Assembly: GCA_033439765.1 (NCBI GenBank)
Contig: JAULSN010000001.1
Coordinates: 2,294,001 to 2,358,000 of the forward strand
Reading direction: 5' to 3'
DNA from: Lasiosphaeria ovina
Lineage: Eukaryota; Ascomycota; Sordariomycetes; Sordariales; Lasiosphaeriaceae
DNA length: 64,000 nucleotides
In this document: piece by piece, positions 46,990 to 59,248 of the stretch
Position numbering within the stretch: the first letter of the stretch is position 1
How the letters are laid out: each line of letters begins with the position of its first letter
Notes under the pieces: generated by a model
Databases searched by the model: none
What the model was told of the DNA's origin: nothing
What the model saw: only the letters and a program-made list of their open reading frames with translations
Made by a program: the position numbers and the translations under genes

Positions 46990-48762
46990 ATGCTGGGCCC
47001 CGCGCTCCTCCGCCTCCTCCTCGCCACCTCTGTTCTCGTCCTCCATCGTGACACGGGTGTAGCAGCTGCCCCCCTCACCACCACCACCACCACCTCCACC
47101 ACCAACCATGACGAACGGCGGTCGCGACCCGTCGCAGCAGCGCTGCAATGCGTCACAGCCTCATTCGCCAACGCCGTCAACCTCCCAGGGGTGACCGTGA
47201 CCGTCGAGCGCGTCGTCTCCGTCCCCAACCGCGGCTCGTACGCCGAGCCCGGCAACCTAGGCTTCCCACAAACGATCGACGTGCTGCCCGCGCTCTGCGC
47301 CGTAACCGTCCGCATCACCAACACGAGCGACGTCCCCACCAAACCGGCATCCAGCTACCGCGTGGGCCTGTTCCTGCCGGCCGCAAACAACTACAACGGG
47401 CGCATGCTGACGGTCGGCTCGGCGTCGTTCGCGGGCGGGATCAACTGGCCGGGCATGGGGGAGGGGCCGCACTACGGCTTCGCGACCGTGTCGACGGACA
47501 ACGGCCACAATTCCGCGGGGAGCGACCTGTCGTGGGCGACGCCCGCGCGGCTCTACGACTGGGGCTACCGCGCGCTGCACGGCGCCGTGGTCGTCGGCAA
47601 GCTGCTGACCGCGCACTACTACTCCGACACGAAAGTCGCGTACAGCTACTACAGCGGCTGCTCGACGGGCGGCCGCCAGGGCCTGCGCGAGATGGAGTAC
47701 GACGCGCGCAGCTTCGACGGCGCGCTGGTCGGCGCGCCGGCGTGGGACACTTCCCATCTAATGCCGTGGATCTCGAAAGTCGCGACTTGGCAGCTAGGCA
47801 GCAGCGGCGCTGGGAAGCTGAAGGCCGCGCAGCTGAGCATCCTCGCGGCGGAAGTCCTGCGGCAGTGCGACGCGCAGGACGGCATGGCCGACAACATCGT
47901 CAGCGCGCCGGCGGGCTGCGCGTTCAATCTCAGCACGATAACCTGCGGCGACGCGTCGCGGTGCGTGACGCCCGCGCAGGCGGCCACCGCGCAGCGCATC
48001 TGGGGCGACTATGTCGTTGGTGGGCGTTCCGTGTACGAGGGGTTCGGGCTGAGCTCGGAGGACCAGTGGGCGGTCTACTTTGGCGACGACAGCACGCTGA
48101 CGGGGTTCGACTTTGACTACGAGCGGTACTGGGTGTATAACCGGAGCAGCTACGCGTGGACCGACTACACGGACGGCGCGGTGGCGGACTCGGAGCGCGT
48201 CAACGCGGGGCAGGCGACGGCGGACGGCTTCGCGAACCTGGCGGGCTTTGCGGCCGGCGCGGGCGTCGCCGGGCGCCCCGGCAAGATCGTCATGTACCAC
48301 GGGCTGGCGGACGGCTTGATCTCGCCGCGCACGACTCAGCGCTTCTACAACCGCACCATCGCCGCCACCGGCAGGAGCGCTGACGCGGCGCGGTCGTGGT
48401 TCAGGTTTTTTGAGGTCCCGGGCATGCAGCACTGCTGGTTCTCGAACCGGTATAACGCGCCCTGGGACTTTGCCGGGTCTGGTCAGGCGACGCAGCTGCG
48501 GCTGCTGCCGACGTTGGGCGTGGGCCTGCCGGCGGTTGGTGAGGGCTGGTCGGTGCCAGGCCACCTCAACGACTCGCGGTACGACGCGCTGGCGGCGCTG
48601 GTGCAGTGGGTCGAGGCCGGCCGCGCCGTCGACCAGATCATCGCCACGGCGTTCAATGCCGACTTCTCGGTCAACCGCACCCGCCCGCTGTGTCCGTTCC
48701 CGCAGCGCGCCGTCTACGGCAGCGGCAATGTCAACAGCGCGGCCAGCTGGCGGTGTGCTTGA
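46990..48762 (+). CDS. Secreted tannase/feruloyl esterase family enzyme
   Basis: A single exon of 590 aa, the typical length. The N-terminus LGPALLRLLLATSVLVL is a signal peptide, followed by a Thr-rich stretch. The fungal tannase/FaeB fold is marked by the CS-D-HC motif: Cys224-Ser225 in SGCSTGGRQG (nucleophile), Asp441 in YHGLADGLISP, and His481-Cys482 in GMQHCW. In this family the two Cys residues pair to hold the triad together. A Cys- and Asp-rich loop CDAQDGMADNIV (about 293-304) fits the conserved calcium site in the lid. Several N-x-S/T sites suggest glycosylation. The enzyme should cleave ester bonds of feruloylated polysaccharides or gallotannins outside the cell. Which substrate is preferred cannot be told from sequence. 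Reading frame and catalytic residues are intact, and GC content is high. Confidence 0.94.
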   Translation: MLGPALLRLLLATSVLVLHRDTGVAAAPLTTTTTTSTTNHDERRSRPVAAALQCVTASFANAVNLPGVTVTVERVVSVPNRGSYAEPGNLGFPQTIDVLPALCAVTVRITNTSDVPTKPASSYRVGLFLPAANNYNGRMLTVGSASFAGGINWPGMGEGPHYGFATVSTDNGHNSAGSDLSWATPARLYDWGYRALHGAVVVGKLLTAHYYSDTKVAYSYYSGCSTGGRQGLREMEYDARSFDGALVGAPAWDTSHLMPWISKVATWQLGSSGAGKLKAAQLSILAAEVLRQCDAQDGMADNIVSAPAGCAFNLSTITCGDASRCVTPAQAATAQRIWGDYVVGGRSVYEGFGLSSEDQWAVYFGDDSTLTGFDFDYERYWVYNRSSYAWTDYTDGAVADSERVNAGQATADGFANLAGFAAGAGVAGRPGKIVMYHGLADGLISPRTTQRFYNRTIAATGRSADAARSWFRFFEVPGMQHCWFSNRYNAPWDFAGSGQATQLRLLPTLGVGLPAVGEGWSVPGHLNDSRYDALAALVQWVEAGRAVDQIIATAFNADFSVNRTRPLCPFPQRAVYGSGNVNSAASWRCA

Positions 48763-49349
48763 CGGTGTGTGACCTTGCGGCAGATGGCGAGTAGTTATGT
48801 GGGCGGGAGTCCGCGTTGGTTGTGACTTGTGGATGTAGTTAGCTAAACCTAATTAATATAATTTGTTGCGTGTCTTAGCTGGCAAGCTACCTGTCTGTAC
48901 GCGGAATACCGTGCATGTATAGCTCGTGTACTGTTAGTGAGTCTATGTGGTTGCCATGGGATTGCATGTGACGTTGATTTCATTTTATTACTTTCGTCTG
49001 TCAAGATGCCAGTATCCGTTAGCCGAAAACGGATACTTGATGACAGGTTCTCTCCGGAACACGTTCACTTCGTCTGTGCCCATTGCAAGGGCAACGGAAG
49101 CATGAAGAGTGACGTGTTAAATGCGAAAGAGAACTTTTCACTGTATCCGTTTGCATATCACCGGCCAAGCCAAACGGCACTGTAGCTTGCTACAATGACG
49201 AGGAATGAATGCTTTTGCTCTTCCTTTTCTCATACAATCATCCATAGCAGCATTCACTCACTCCAGTCTGTGCGCGGATGAAAGCGATGGCTCGGAATGT
49301 AAAACGACTCAGAAAGCGGTCTTATTCACAGCGACGACCAAACCCGCTT
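48763..49349. other. Intergenic between convergent genes
   Basis: The tannase and CmcJ-like genes converge here. It holds one strong hairpin (49011-49037) and nothing else recognisable. Confidence 0.55.
49011..49037. other. Perfect 10-bp inverted repeat
   Basis: AGTATCCGTT, a 7-nt loop AGCCGAA, then AACGGATACT. A further half-copy (gtatccgttt) lies near 49143. It sits about 250 bp past the tannase stop and could form a hairpin in the 3' region. Confidence 0.85.
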
Positions 49350-50476
49350 TCAAAACAGAACCAGACACCTCACCTCGACGCTCTCGCGGCACTCGCCGTC
49401 CACGTGTTCGGCGTCCTCAACCGCGCAGTGCGGCACGCGGCGGGCCGCCACAGACTCGTCGCTGTCGAAGCACTTGATCAGGACCACCTCGTCGGGTCGC
49501 TGCGCGTACTTGAAGTACCAGCGGTGGGCGGCACTCGGCTTGACGGTCCACGACTCCCTGCGCCGGCCCGTCCTGGCGTACACGATGGACGCGGGCACGA
49601 GGTCGGCGTCGGCGACCGACGTGGCGTCGGCAAAGGCCAGCGGGTCCTTGTACACCGTCTTGATGGGGCGCCAGATCTGTTTCGTTCGATGATCAGTGCT
49701 TGCCCCTCAGGATAACGACACGCACGACACTCACATTCACAATCTGCCATCGTCTCTGCAGGAGCCCGTCGACGTCCTCGTCGGCAGCAAACTGCTCGTG
49801 CATCCGCGCCAGCGCCCCGTCGTAGGACTGGTCGACATGGGCTCGGTGTAGGGGGCCGCGGGACTCGGTGTTGTTCTCGCCCAGCTTGTGCCAGTACGAC
49901 GGGCCGCGGCGGACCTTGTGGTCGAATGCGACGACGCGGGATGCACCAGTGCTAGTTGGTTTGTCGACATGCGCTGCATCAGCACGGTGAGAGAACAGGT
50001 CGTGGCGGGCCTGCACAACCGTCGAACCCGAGATGAATGGGGATATGACTGGCAGCGAGGGCAAGCCTGAGCAGGTGCCAGGAATGGAGGGGAGGGAATG
50101 AGACAGACAAACTTACATCTCCTTGATCAACAGCTCGCACTCGGGGTAATAGTGAGCGCGGAGGGCGTGCTCGTCGTGGAAGCCGTCAGCCTGGCTGCTG
50201 GTGTGGCCATGGAACTGGAAGCCGTGGCTGTCGAGCGTGAAACTGCTCTCGCTGCCAGTGACATCCGTCACTGTCACGGCGGTTGCTATCATGGGCCGCT
50301 CATTGGTGACTTGGTTGCTTCGTCTCGCGTCAGCCAGAGGGCGGGCGGAGCCGGGTGAGAGCAAGCAAGCACAGTAATTAGAGCACCTACCTGCCCACGT
50401 AGACTGGAGTCGGCGGGCTTCCGTCGCCCGGGTCGCCGTAGTAGTTCACCGTAGTGAGCATGTCGTGCTGGCCCAT
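49350..50476 (-). CDS. CmcJ/AsaB-like protein (7-alpha-cephem-methoxylase P8-type family)
   Basis: Four exons, 50476-50391, 50323-50117, 49951-49735 and 49676-49350, give 278 aa; the introns are 67, 165 and 58 nt with conserved phase. The N-terminus LTTVNYYGDPGDGSPPTPVYVG matches the family's opening block. Then come VTDVTGSESSFTLDSHGFQFHGH, the Y-Y-P-E segment, TGASRVVAFDHKVRRG, PLHRAHVDQSYDGA, and WQIVNIWRPIKTVYKDPLAFADA. HRWYFKYAQRPDEVVLIKCFDS and the closing RESVEVRCLV end it. The His-x-Asp in HVDQS and later His/Arg residues resemble the facial-triad positions of 2-oxoglutarate-type oxygenases, to which this family is structurally related. Fungal members act as hydroxylases, desaturases or isomerases in secondary metabolism. 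No such cluster is apparent here. The first intron's acceptor (GCGAG) has a weak context. Confidence 0.89.
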
Positions 50477-53400
50477 CCTTTTTTCGTCCTAGCTTCTTTC
50501 TCCCTTATCCTGCGGTTCTGCTGGGTGGGTTGCGGATAAGGCAGCTGTCGAGGCCCAGCACAAGCATATTCTGTACTGTACATAGTATACTGCGGGGGAG
50601 ACGGAAGTCGGGGGTGGGTGGGCCGCAGCCCGGCTTCGGCCGTTAATGCTCCGCTCAGCTCAGCCCAGCCGCTTGGCAACCAACCTAAGGTAGCCATGGG
50701 ATGGGAATGACGGCAGAGGCAAAGTCCCCCTCACTCGACGCCCCCAGCAGCAGCTCGTCTCGGACGGCCAACTCCGCACCTCTCGGCCTCGGGCTCGGAT
50801 CGCTGGCTGCTTGTAATGTGTGAATATAAGAGCTGCGTTTGTCTGCGATTAGGAGGGGAGCGCACATTCAACAGCCGCATCTCCTCGGAGCCGGGCGAGG
50901 TGAGGTTCAATGGCCGAGGTGCGTAGGTTGGCGGCAGAGACCATTCTCGTGCGCAGCATCCAAGCTGAGGTGCAAGAGATTTGCGACGAGAGCAACGAAT
51001 TGGGTAACTAGGTCCAGCAGCCACCGCGGCCGAGCCTCCCAAAAATCCCTAGAGCCTTGCGATGGTTTTGGCAGTGTGATGGGCGATCGGTGGCTTGCCT
51101 CGAGCCAAAAAAAAAAAAAAAAAAAAAAAAAAAACATTGAAGCCGGCCTCTGAAGGACAAGGGGTGTGGGATGTCGAATGGGATGGCACCAGCCGCGCTG
51201 GCGTCGCGCATGATCAGCGTCGTGCATTGCAGCATTGTCCGTACCACTCTAACAGAAGACAGATTGGTCGCGTTGGGGAACTGCCCGCCGCCACGCCCGG
51301 CCTTGATGCAACCGGGTGTGTATGTATGTATGTATGTAAGTATGTACTGTACACTAGGTACGTACTCTTGGCTTGGCTGGTCGTCGAGTGAGACGCGCAG
51401 CCGAACGTGTTCGTCTGGGGCTGGTGTCTGTCTGTCTGTCTGTTCGTTTGTGTCTGTGTCTGTGTCTGGCTGCCTCGTTTCCGAGTCGACCAAGGGGCAA
51501 AGTAAAGAGAGGTGGCGCGCGCTCCACGTCAACATTTCTGTGCTTATTTTTCATCTTTTTCTTTCTTTTCTTTTTCTTCTTGCATGTTTGCTTATCTTCT
51601 CCTCTTGCCTTCGCCGGCCTTCGTTGTGTTCCCCAGGCCGAGGCGCGCACTGATCCGATGCAGTGTGACGCTGGGTCAGCTCCAGAGCGCGGGAAGGGAC
51701 GCGGGTAAAGACAGAATCGCGGCCACCTTCATGTAGGCCCTCCATGTTGGCGGACACACACAGGAGCTCTGGCTCGATGGACGTGCACGGCGTGCAGGCA
51801 GTCTCACGCGTCTGCCCAGGCTCCCTTGTTCCTCCTATGTGCCGCTGGGCAGCTCCCTGCGACGGGAAGCTTTGGCGCAGGGGATGAGAGACGGAGCTAG
51901 GCATACCTATACAGTACCTACACGGAAGGATCCATGGCAGGCCTGTAGACAGGGAAAGTTGGAACTCGGAAAGCTAGGTGCTAATCTCAGCACCTAATTT
52001 TGGGGGGCTGGCCTCACCAAGAAAGCAGCACAAGACAAGGAAAGCGTGGCGTAATGCTAGGTACAGAGCGCATCTTCCGGGTTCTCTCAAGACAATGGAA
52101 AACCAGACGAGGAGATCTTCGGTGGTGCTGGGGTGAGGTGGAGTAGGTTCGCGTTGTGAAAGATCCAGAGGAGCCGGTCTGTCCAGTTCGTGCCTTCCTT
52201 CCGCCTTGGCTTGTCTTCGCCGGTTTCAAATTGTGGTGGCCCTGTAGCCAGTAAAGTCTTAGCCTAGATGTGCTAAAGCCCGGAGAAATTTTCCTAGCTG
52301 CTTACCTATCTGACCTCCCTATGGACGGAGCCGAGGACACATAAATGGACATATGCACGAGTCCCAAAGAGGTGCTGGGCCCCAGACCCTCCAGTCCCCG
52401 AGGACCTGAGGACCTGCTGGAGTGGACACTCCCATCGACCCTCTGTCTCCAGCGCCCCCTAGCCTCCAAGTGAGACAGCTTCCTGCCTAGTATAGGTAGG
52501 CAGGTATGCAATACAGCACCCACAGATCCCCCTAAGGTAGGAAGGCAGGCTTCAGATCTTGGGTTGCTTCCCTCCGGGGTGGGCAGATGGAAGATGCACC
52601 GACAAGGGTCGTCTGGATATCTGCAGGCAGGGTCAGCTCCGCAGTGTGAGGTGCTAGTGAAGCTAATAAGCTCGCTGAGACACGCTGAAGGAACCACTGC
52701 CCGACTGTTGCTTCTCACGAGACTGCTGCGGGTCTTTCCCCAAGCAATCACCGGGAGTGTCGCCTTCATCTCGATAGGTCCCTTCTGCTCGCATGAGCGG
52801 GCAATATCGTCCTCCTGAGTCAATTACATTGGTAGCTAACTCTCTGACCTTCACAGAATTGCACTCTATCGAGGGTTGGGGCTTGTATTGAAGGGTCTAC
52901 CTACCTATTACCTACCTTCCTATCTACGAATAGTTACTTGCACGACTTTGGTTGAGTGGTAATACGCCGCCATTTGGTCCCGACGGCGCCGCGAATACCA
53001 CAAGAGTCCATGTCCGTGACAATGTAAAAGAGGAGCAGTTCAAGAATGACATAGAAAAAGTGCTGCACGGCAGCTAGAGAGGGAGGTTCAGTCTCAGTTT
53101 GACTATTCCGACAACGCCTAGTGCACGCGGTCCCCCAATTGGCACGTAGGGAGACAGACCACCGATGTCCAATGGAAACCCACAAATTTGTTTTGTTTCT
53201 GTCACCCCCCAACCCCTTTCCTCGTCTAAATATGAGCTTGACTTTGAACTATACTAGCCCCAGTGAAACGTGGAATGGGTCTGAAGTTAAACGAACACTA
53301 TGTGCCCAAAAAATCGGATTCTCTATTACCCATCTTCCACTAATACGTAGGTACCTAGTCTAATCGTTGGAGAATTGGCAAACCAGTGCAGCCTGCCAAC

Positions 53401-55330
53401 ATTCCTGCAGCCAACTAGTCGAACCCCCTTATATTACTTTTTTGCTGCTTTCCTCGCGAACCTCACCCAATCTCGCTCTTGCCAAAGACACAGGATAAGC
53501 TGCGGCAGTATATCCGACTAGGCAAGGCGCCGTTACACGACCTAATCTAGCGCGCTCTTGGACCCTCAACGCCAAATATCACGTTATTTATATATAACCG
53601 TGGTGCGACATGCTTGGCGCAACCGACTCTCGCATGGATGTTGACGTCGGGTGCCGTGCTTCATGTGGTCCTCAGCCAGCCTGGAAATATGACCTGTCAA
53701 ATCCGCCAGCACGCCAGGCTCAAAGTGCCCAAATACTGGTGGGGCAGCATGCACCGCTGGCGGTTGACGCCAGACCAGCTCCAGAGTGGACCGGTGGCTT
53801 GTACTGTAGCTCGCCGATCAAAGATCGACAGACCGGCGAGCGAGTGGAGCTGTATTAACTGCATCCGGCGGAGGCGGCACGAGTGGAACTTTAGTTGGCC
53901 TGGGTGGCCGCTGAGACATGGGCGCAAGTCTCTCGCGATTGCGAATTCCGGCCCGAAAAGAATTGGGGCCGAGAACGGTCTTCAAAGCCGCCGGTCAAGT
54001 GATCGACACCCGACCGTCGAATGACGTCCGCAGGTGGCTGCTGCCCGTGCGCGCCCTCCCTCCGCCGTGCTGCTCAAAAGGAGACCGGCTAGGTCCAAAC
54101 ACATCGACACGACCTGCACCGGCCCCCCGGCCATGCCCACCTTGCCCTTTTCGCCCGCCAATCCCACTGTGCTGCACGTCGCTGGGGCATCCCACGTATG
54201 TATGTCCTCGTTCAATACATACATGTTGTCTTCCGTATTCGCACAAGAACAAAGTGAAGCGAACTCGGGCAGCCAGGTCGCGGGGGATGCGATTGGCGGA
54301 AGGCCTTCCGGACCGGACGCCGCCATGCGACTGGTCGCCCTCGCATCATGCACTCCAGTCACCGCAGATAAGACTGTCTCTCACCGCACCACGACTCTCT
54401 AGTTCCGACTTAGCACTGGATAGGTACAACACAGTGATGCTGCGATGCATGCTACCTGCTATGGGTTCCCAGAGTGGCGACTCGCCTTGCCCTTTCGGAA
54501 CCTAGTTATGACCAAATATTGGTCTTGGTCACCTCTGAGTTGTCAAGCGACAGCGCCCCTGTGCTGGCAGCGAGCTACCGCCTGTGGCCGAGGCGCCGAA
54601 CTTGGGGCTCTGGCTGGCGTGTCGTGTTTGTTTGGCAAATCCGGGTCCCGGTTGCATTTCATCTGCAAGGCCGTCTCTCCTGGCCTCGCACCGGACGCCT
54701 CGAGCTTGTCGTGCCGCGGCATGGCGGTACACTGAGCGTTTGGGGTATACCCACAGCCTCTGGCCTCGAGGACCCTGGGACGGCGAACCTATTGACAGGC
54801 ATTACCACCGGGACACGGTGTCGGGTTGGAAAGCTTGGGCCTTGGCTGCTCTCCAAATGGCTGGTGCTCCAACAGATGCAGTCCACCGGCAGGTAAGATG
54901 TCGGCTGGAACGTTCTGTGGCGTAAAGTCTGCTGATGACTGCATTGATCTGGCGTTCGCGTGATGCTGCGTGCACTCTACAGCGAGCACACGTAATTAGA
55001 GTGCACCCAGTCAGGCCCTTTCAGAGCGTCGGCGCCGGGCATACATTCAGGCCTCTTGGCGCCAGACTCCTGGATGGAACAATACCTGCCGCCTGTTGTC
55101 AACAGAATACCCCTACAGTGGTCTTCTTTTTTGCAGAATGCGGTCCCGGGAAATCGTCCACGTCGGTTCTGTTGTTTTCGCTTTGCTTCCATTCTCTGGC
55201 AGAGAGTGAAGGCGGGCTCGTTGCCCGCGGATCTGGTAGGGATCGCCGTGGACCCTTTACCGAGCTCCCACTAAAAGCACACATCACAGCGAGTGTGGCC
55301 GGAGTCAGTACCCTATAAGACCGATGGGAA
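50477..55330. other. Long intergenic region with simple repeats
   Basis: This 4.9-kb stretch shows no convincing gene. It holds an A run of 28 (51107-51134), a TATG run (about 51316-51336), a GTCT run (about 51427-51442) and CT-rich tracts near 51540-51600. Open frames longer than 100 codons overlap one another and look random. Confidence 0.45.
51107..51134. repeat. 28-nt A homopolymer
   Basis: Uninterrupted A run read directly. No retroelement sequence or target-site duplication is evident next to it. Confidence 0.95.
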
Positions 55331-56999
55331 ATGGCAGCTACCCACCTTCACAAAAATGGCGGCACCCAACTCAACCGTCCCAACTCTCACTCAAAACCAA
55401 GAGCAGGCTCATCCCACACCGAATCCCAAGCTGCCGAGTCCCAGAGCGCCATGAATCAAGATCAGGACTGGTACGGTCAAGCTCCGTCCCAGGTATGTCA
55501 AGGATGTTTGCCTCGTTATTACCCCGCCAATCTGGACATTCGCGTGTTCTTGCTGTCTTGTCTGCTCGTTGTCCGTGCTTGAACCCCGGTCGATCCCCAA
55601 CGTCGGGGAGCAAGGATACATAACATCCTAAGACGTAGTGCTTAAAAGCTGCATTAGCGGCGGGATTCGGCACTGTTTAGTTGAGAATGTCTGTACGTCT
55701 GGCGATGACCGCGATCGCGAGTCGTGGGGAGTCTTGTTTCCTCGTTCAGCTTTGCCCCTCACACCTCACAGTCATGCCCTCAGCTACTCCGCTCCCCACA
55801 GCTGTCACGCGTGGAGGAGACTTGGATGAAGCTGACGACTTTAGCCTTCTGAGGAGCCGCCCTATCAGTACTTGATGCCCCAAGGCTTTGATTCGGACGC
55901 ACTTGCCGAGAGCCGAGTCCCCACATGGATCAACGGCGAAACCTCGAGCCCTGCCCTTTATCACGACAGGTCGTCGCACCAATATTTTCCCCCGGCCGGT
56001 AGTTCACAATATGGAAACATGGGACAGTACAGCTATTCCTCGAGCACGGCTTCGGGAGACCCGGCGACAGCGTCTTTCGGCCATTCCGTCCATGATGGCT
56101 CGTCGGTTGGCTCTACTTGGGCCCCAGTCACGCCGACCACTCCGCTTGAAGGTGATGGTCTGACCAGCTACTTCCACGGTCACCCAGGCTCAGTGAGCTA
56201 CGCCGGAAGCGCCCCGGCATCGCCAGCGGGCGTGGAAACTGTTCCCCACCTCAGCTGGGGGAACGCCCCGTATGTCCACAATGCGTACTCTGGGCTGCCA
56301 GAGGATCACGCGGCACCACTTGGAGACTTCAGCCAAAGTCCATCTGTGGGGTACAGCTTCGCGGGATCCAACTCCACTAGGACGCTCTCCAACAATGATG
56401 GCAGCGAGGGTTCCGAAGACGGTTCCGCGCGCACGAAGAAGAGCAGGGAATCGCGAACTAAGGCGAGTCGAGAAAGTCAACGTGCCAAGAGCAACAAGAC
56501 ATCAGAAGGGGGAAAGTCTCCGCCGTCGTCGAGGAGACGGAAGGCCAAACAATGGGGCGGGGAAGCAACGGCGGCGGTGCTTGGTCCACCACCAGGTCCG
56601 GAGTTGCGGACGGCAGCTCGTCGAACGAGACGCACCCAGGGTCCAACGAAGCCCGGCGAGTCGCCCCAGCAGCGGCTCGCAAGGACCAATCACAACCAGG
56701 TAGAGAAGCAGTATCGGGGTCGACTGCACCAAGGCTTTGAGCTGTTGCTGAAGGCACTACCTGAGACCGAGGGAGAGGGTGGCGCTGGCGCTGGCGAGGA
56801 CGGTGCGAGTTCCCCGACCTCAAATCCGAATCGGAAGAAGCGATTGAGCAAGTACGAGGTCGTTCGAAGCGCCGGATGTCATATCTTATCGCTAGAGGAC
56901 GAGGTGAAGGGTTTGAGGAGGAAGATCGAGCTTCTAACGGAAGGGAAAGAAGTGCCTGGTGAGAGCGAGGACAACAAAGTCAACAGGAAGTTGGAATGA
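55331..56999 (+). CDS. bHLH transcription factor with SREBP-like basic region
   Basis: Two exons, 55331-55492 and 55845-56999, are joined in phase 0 across a 352-nt intron (GTATGT donor, GCTGACG branch, CTTTAG acceptor), giving 438 aa. A later ATG at 55451 would give 398 aa. The N-terminal two thirds are Ser/Gly/Tyr-rich with repeated short aromatic motifs. A Lys/Arg/Ser-rich stretch follows at about 245-330. The bHLH spans about 335-420. Its basic region NHNQVEKQYRGRL has the E-box contacts His, Glu and Arg, with Tyr where most bHLH proteins have Arg, as in SREBP and fungal DevR/SAH-2-like factors. Helix 1 is FELLLKALP; an extended loop of about 25 residues leads to helix 2, KRLSKYEVVRSAGCHILSLE, and a short leucine-zipper-like extension. 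No membrane segments are present, so it is not a membrane-tethered SREBP. It probably binds E-box or sterol-response-like DNA as a dimer. Confidence 0.87.
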
Positions 57000-57181
57000 A
57001 TTTGAGGCGGTACAGTCGGATGCAAACCCCTTTAGCACCTCAAATCTAGAGCAGAGAGGCAATAGCCCATCTTATTCCAGGCTGGAATTGGGACGGAGGT
57101 CTAGGCCCTACCGTGCATTAGGTTGGCACCTTCCCGCTTGCAAGTGGAGTGGAGGCGTCTTTGCTGGGTCAGGTGGTGCTG

Positions 57182-57204
57182 GGTTCAGGCCTTGGGCCTG
57201 AACC
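57182..57204 (+). other. Perfect 10-bp inverted repeat downstream of the bHLH gene
   Basis: GGTTCAGGCC, loop TTG, GGCCTGAACC. It lies 183 bp after the bHLH stop, so it may sit in the 3' untranslated region of that transcript. Confidence 0.8.
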
Positions 57205-58017
57205 TTATTTCCTCCAGACCAAGAACCACCACGGAAGGAGGCACCTTGTCTTGGATCAGGAAGGTACAAAGGTCGAATGGCGATCATTGTATGGAGGGCG
57301 GGAAGGCATATCGACTTACCTTACCTGTCTCGCCTGCAACATATGCAGCACGATGGCCGGCAAGCTCTCATTCGCTTGAATGAGACGGGAGCAGTATACG
57401 GGCTCTCCGTGGGGATTATGTACACGAGCCAAACTCATTCAGCGTGCATGTTTATATATCCGTTAGCTACCATCTAGGTAGCAGTGAAATTACTTACGTT
57501 GCATTCATAGCAATGTTTGCTCTGTGTCTCTTCCGATCATTCTTTTTGCGGAACACATAAAAATTTCTACAGAGCAAGCGCATTAATTAGTGCATACCGC
57601 CTTACCCAGGACTGCATAGTCGCGACCTATGACAGGTGTTGGGACCCATCGCCGCGACGAATCGGATTGTGTCTGTGTAGGCTCCTCTCCTTCACCGGCC
57701 AGTGTGCCTAGACGAGCCCATGCACGATGAGATCATGATGATGACGAGTGGCTGATCACCCCCAAACCCAGGGACCCCCCCGAACCCCCCACCTTGCCCC
57801 CGTCGTCCCCGATGAGAGGCAAGATTTACAACGGTCGCATGCACTGCATCTTAAGGACAAGGACGGGAAGTATAAAGAACCGAGATGCAGGAAGTGCGGG
57901 TGCCGAGATGCAGGAACCGATATATCCTTGGCTAACAGTTTGCCTCCCTGACGCAATAAAAGTCTAGGTATAGCTCAACAACTTAGTTGAATCTTAGCAG
58001 TTCCAACTCATTTCCAA

Positions 58018-58152
58018 AATTTTGTTCCTTTTGTCTTTCTTTTTCTTTTCCTTTCTTTTTCCTTTTCCTTTCTTTTTCCTTTTCCCTTCTTTTTCTTTTT
58101 CCCCTCTTTCTTCTCCCGGTTTTTCTCCTTATTTCTTTTTTTTCTCTCCTTC
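58018..58152. repeat. Polypyrimidine (TTTTCC-like) tract
   Basis: About 130 bp consist almost wholly of T and C on the plus strand, with repeated ctttttccttttc words. Such tracts can adopt triplex structure and are prone to slippage. Confidence 0.9.
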
Positions 58153-59248
58153 GCCCCACGGCAAGCGGTTTGATCGCCCCTAAACCACCAGCAAAGTCCT
58201 GGGCTGACAACAACTTAGGTACCGTAGTTCTTCTTATATTTATCGACCCCCATGGAACAACAAACAGGATGATGATGCCTGGCAATAAATCGTTTCACGT
58301 CGGGGACAGAAAAGAACCCGCCAAGCCAAACGGATTGCCTGGGTAAGACCATCAGGCCACCAGCCGCGGATAATCCGCGTATTAACCAACAAACCAACCA
58401 TTTACCTAATTAATAGCATAAGTAGCGTGGTTCTCTAAGGTTGTACCCTTACTCCTTGGCGCGATCGAGGCGCACGAGTCGCGACACACACGCGCGCCTC
58501 AGCCCCCTCGTCCGTCGGGGCGGGCAAGGATCCAATTCCTTCGGGTGGCATTCCTTTTGCTTTGAGCCTAGAGAGGAGGATGGGGGCTGTAGCATAGTGT
58601 GTAACGGGCTGTTGGGACTGGTTGGGGCTGGCTCACCCCAGCCCAATGCGGTTTGGCAATTACTGTGTAGGGTTGGCTGAATCTTTCATGCAGAGTTTGC
58701 AATTTCGGAAAGGTTGCGGAAATTTCATGAAAAATTCAACCGTTTTTTGCAGTCCGTGCGATGGCCCCACTTATTTCCCATTTGGTTTATCAAAAGTGGG
58801 GCTTTGGGTGATAAGGCGTATTAGGTATCAAGTCACTTTGCTTATAAAAGACTACAAGGGTCACCGGCTTAGCTAAATAAAATAGTGGGGCTGGGTCATA
58901 TGACTATGCTTATAGTACAGAACCCTAACCCTTGAAAAAGTCGGAATATTTCATGAATTTCATGAAAAATTCCGATTTTTTTCAGAAATATGCCAACCTA
59001 TTTGCAATTCCATTCTGAACAGCGTGTGCGCTTCGGCCGCCTACCAGGCAGCAGCGGAATCTGTTGCACGGTTCAAAAACAAGACAGATTTCGCTAAACA
59101 AAAAGGGTTGCGTGTTTAATGAGGGGGTGATAATTAGAACGCGCAACAATCTTCATTTCTGAATCTCAATATCGCGACATTTTGGAAAAAAGGCTCTTTT
59201 ACGCAATATTGATCACCGAGACTGTGAGACAGACAAAAGACCGCCAAA

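Larger units (their letters stand above)
57000..59248. other. Intergenic with hairpin, pyrimidine tract and palindromes
   Basis: No gene supported. Notable items are given separately: a 10-bp hairpin at 57182-57204, a pyrimidine tract near 58020-58150, and two palindromic elements near 58712 and 58941. Confidence 0.5.

Noticed and set aside
51107..51134. A-run as the tail of a retroposed sequence
   Set aside because: No recognisable processed gene or target-site duplication lies next to it; treated as a simple repeat.
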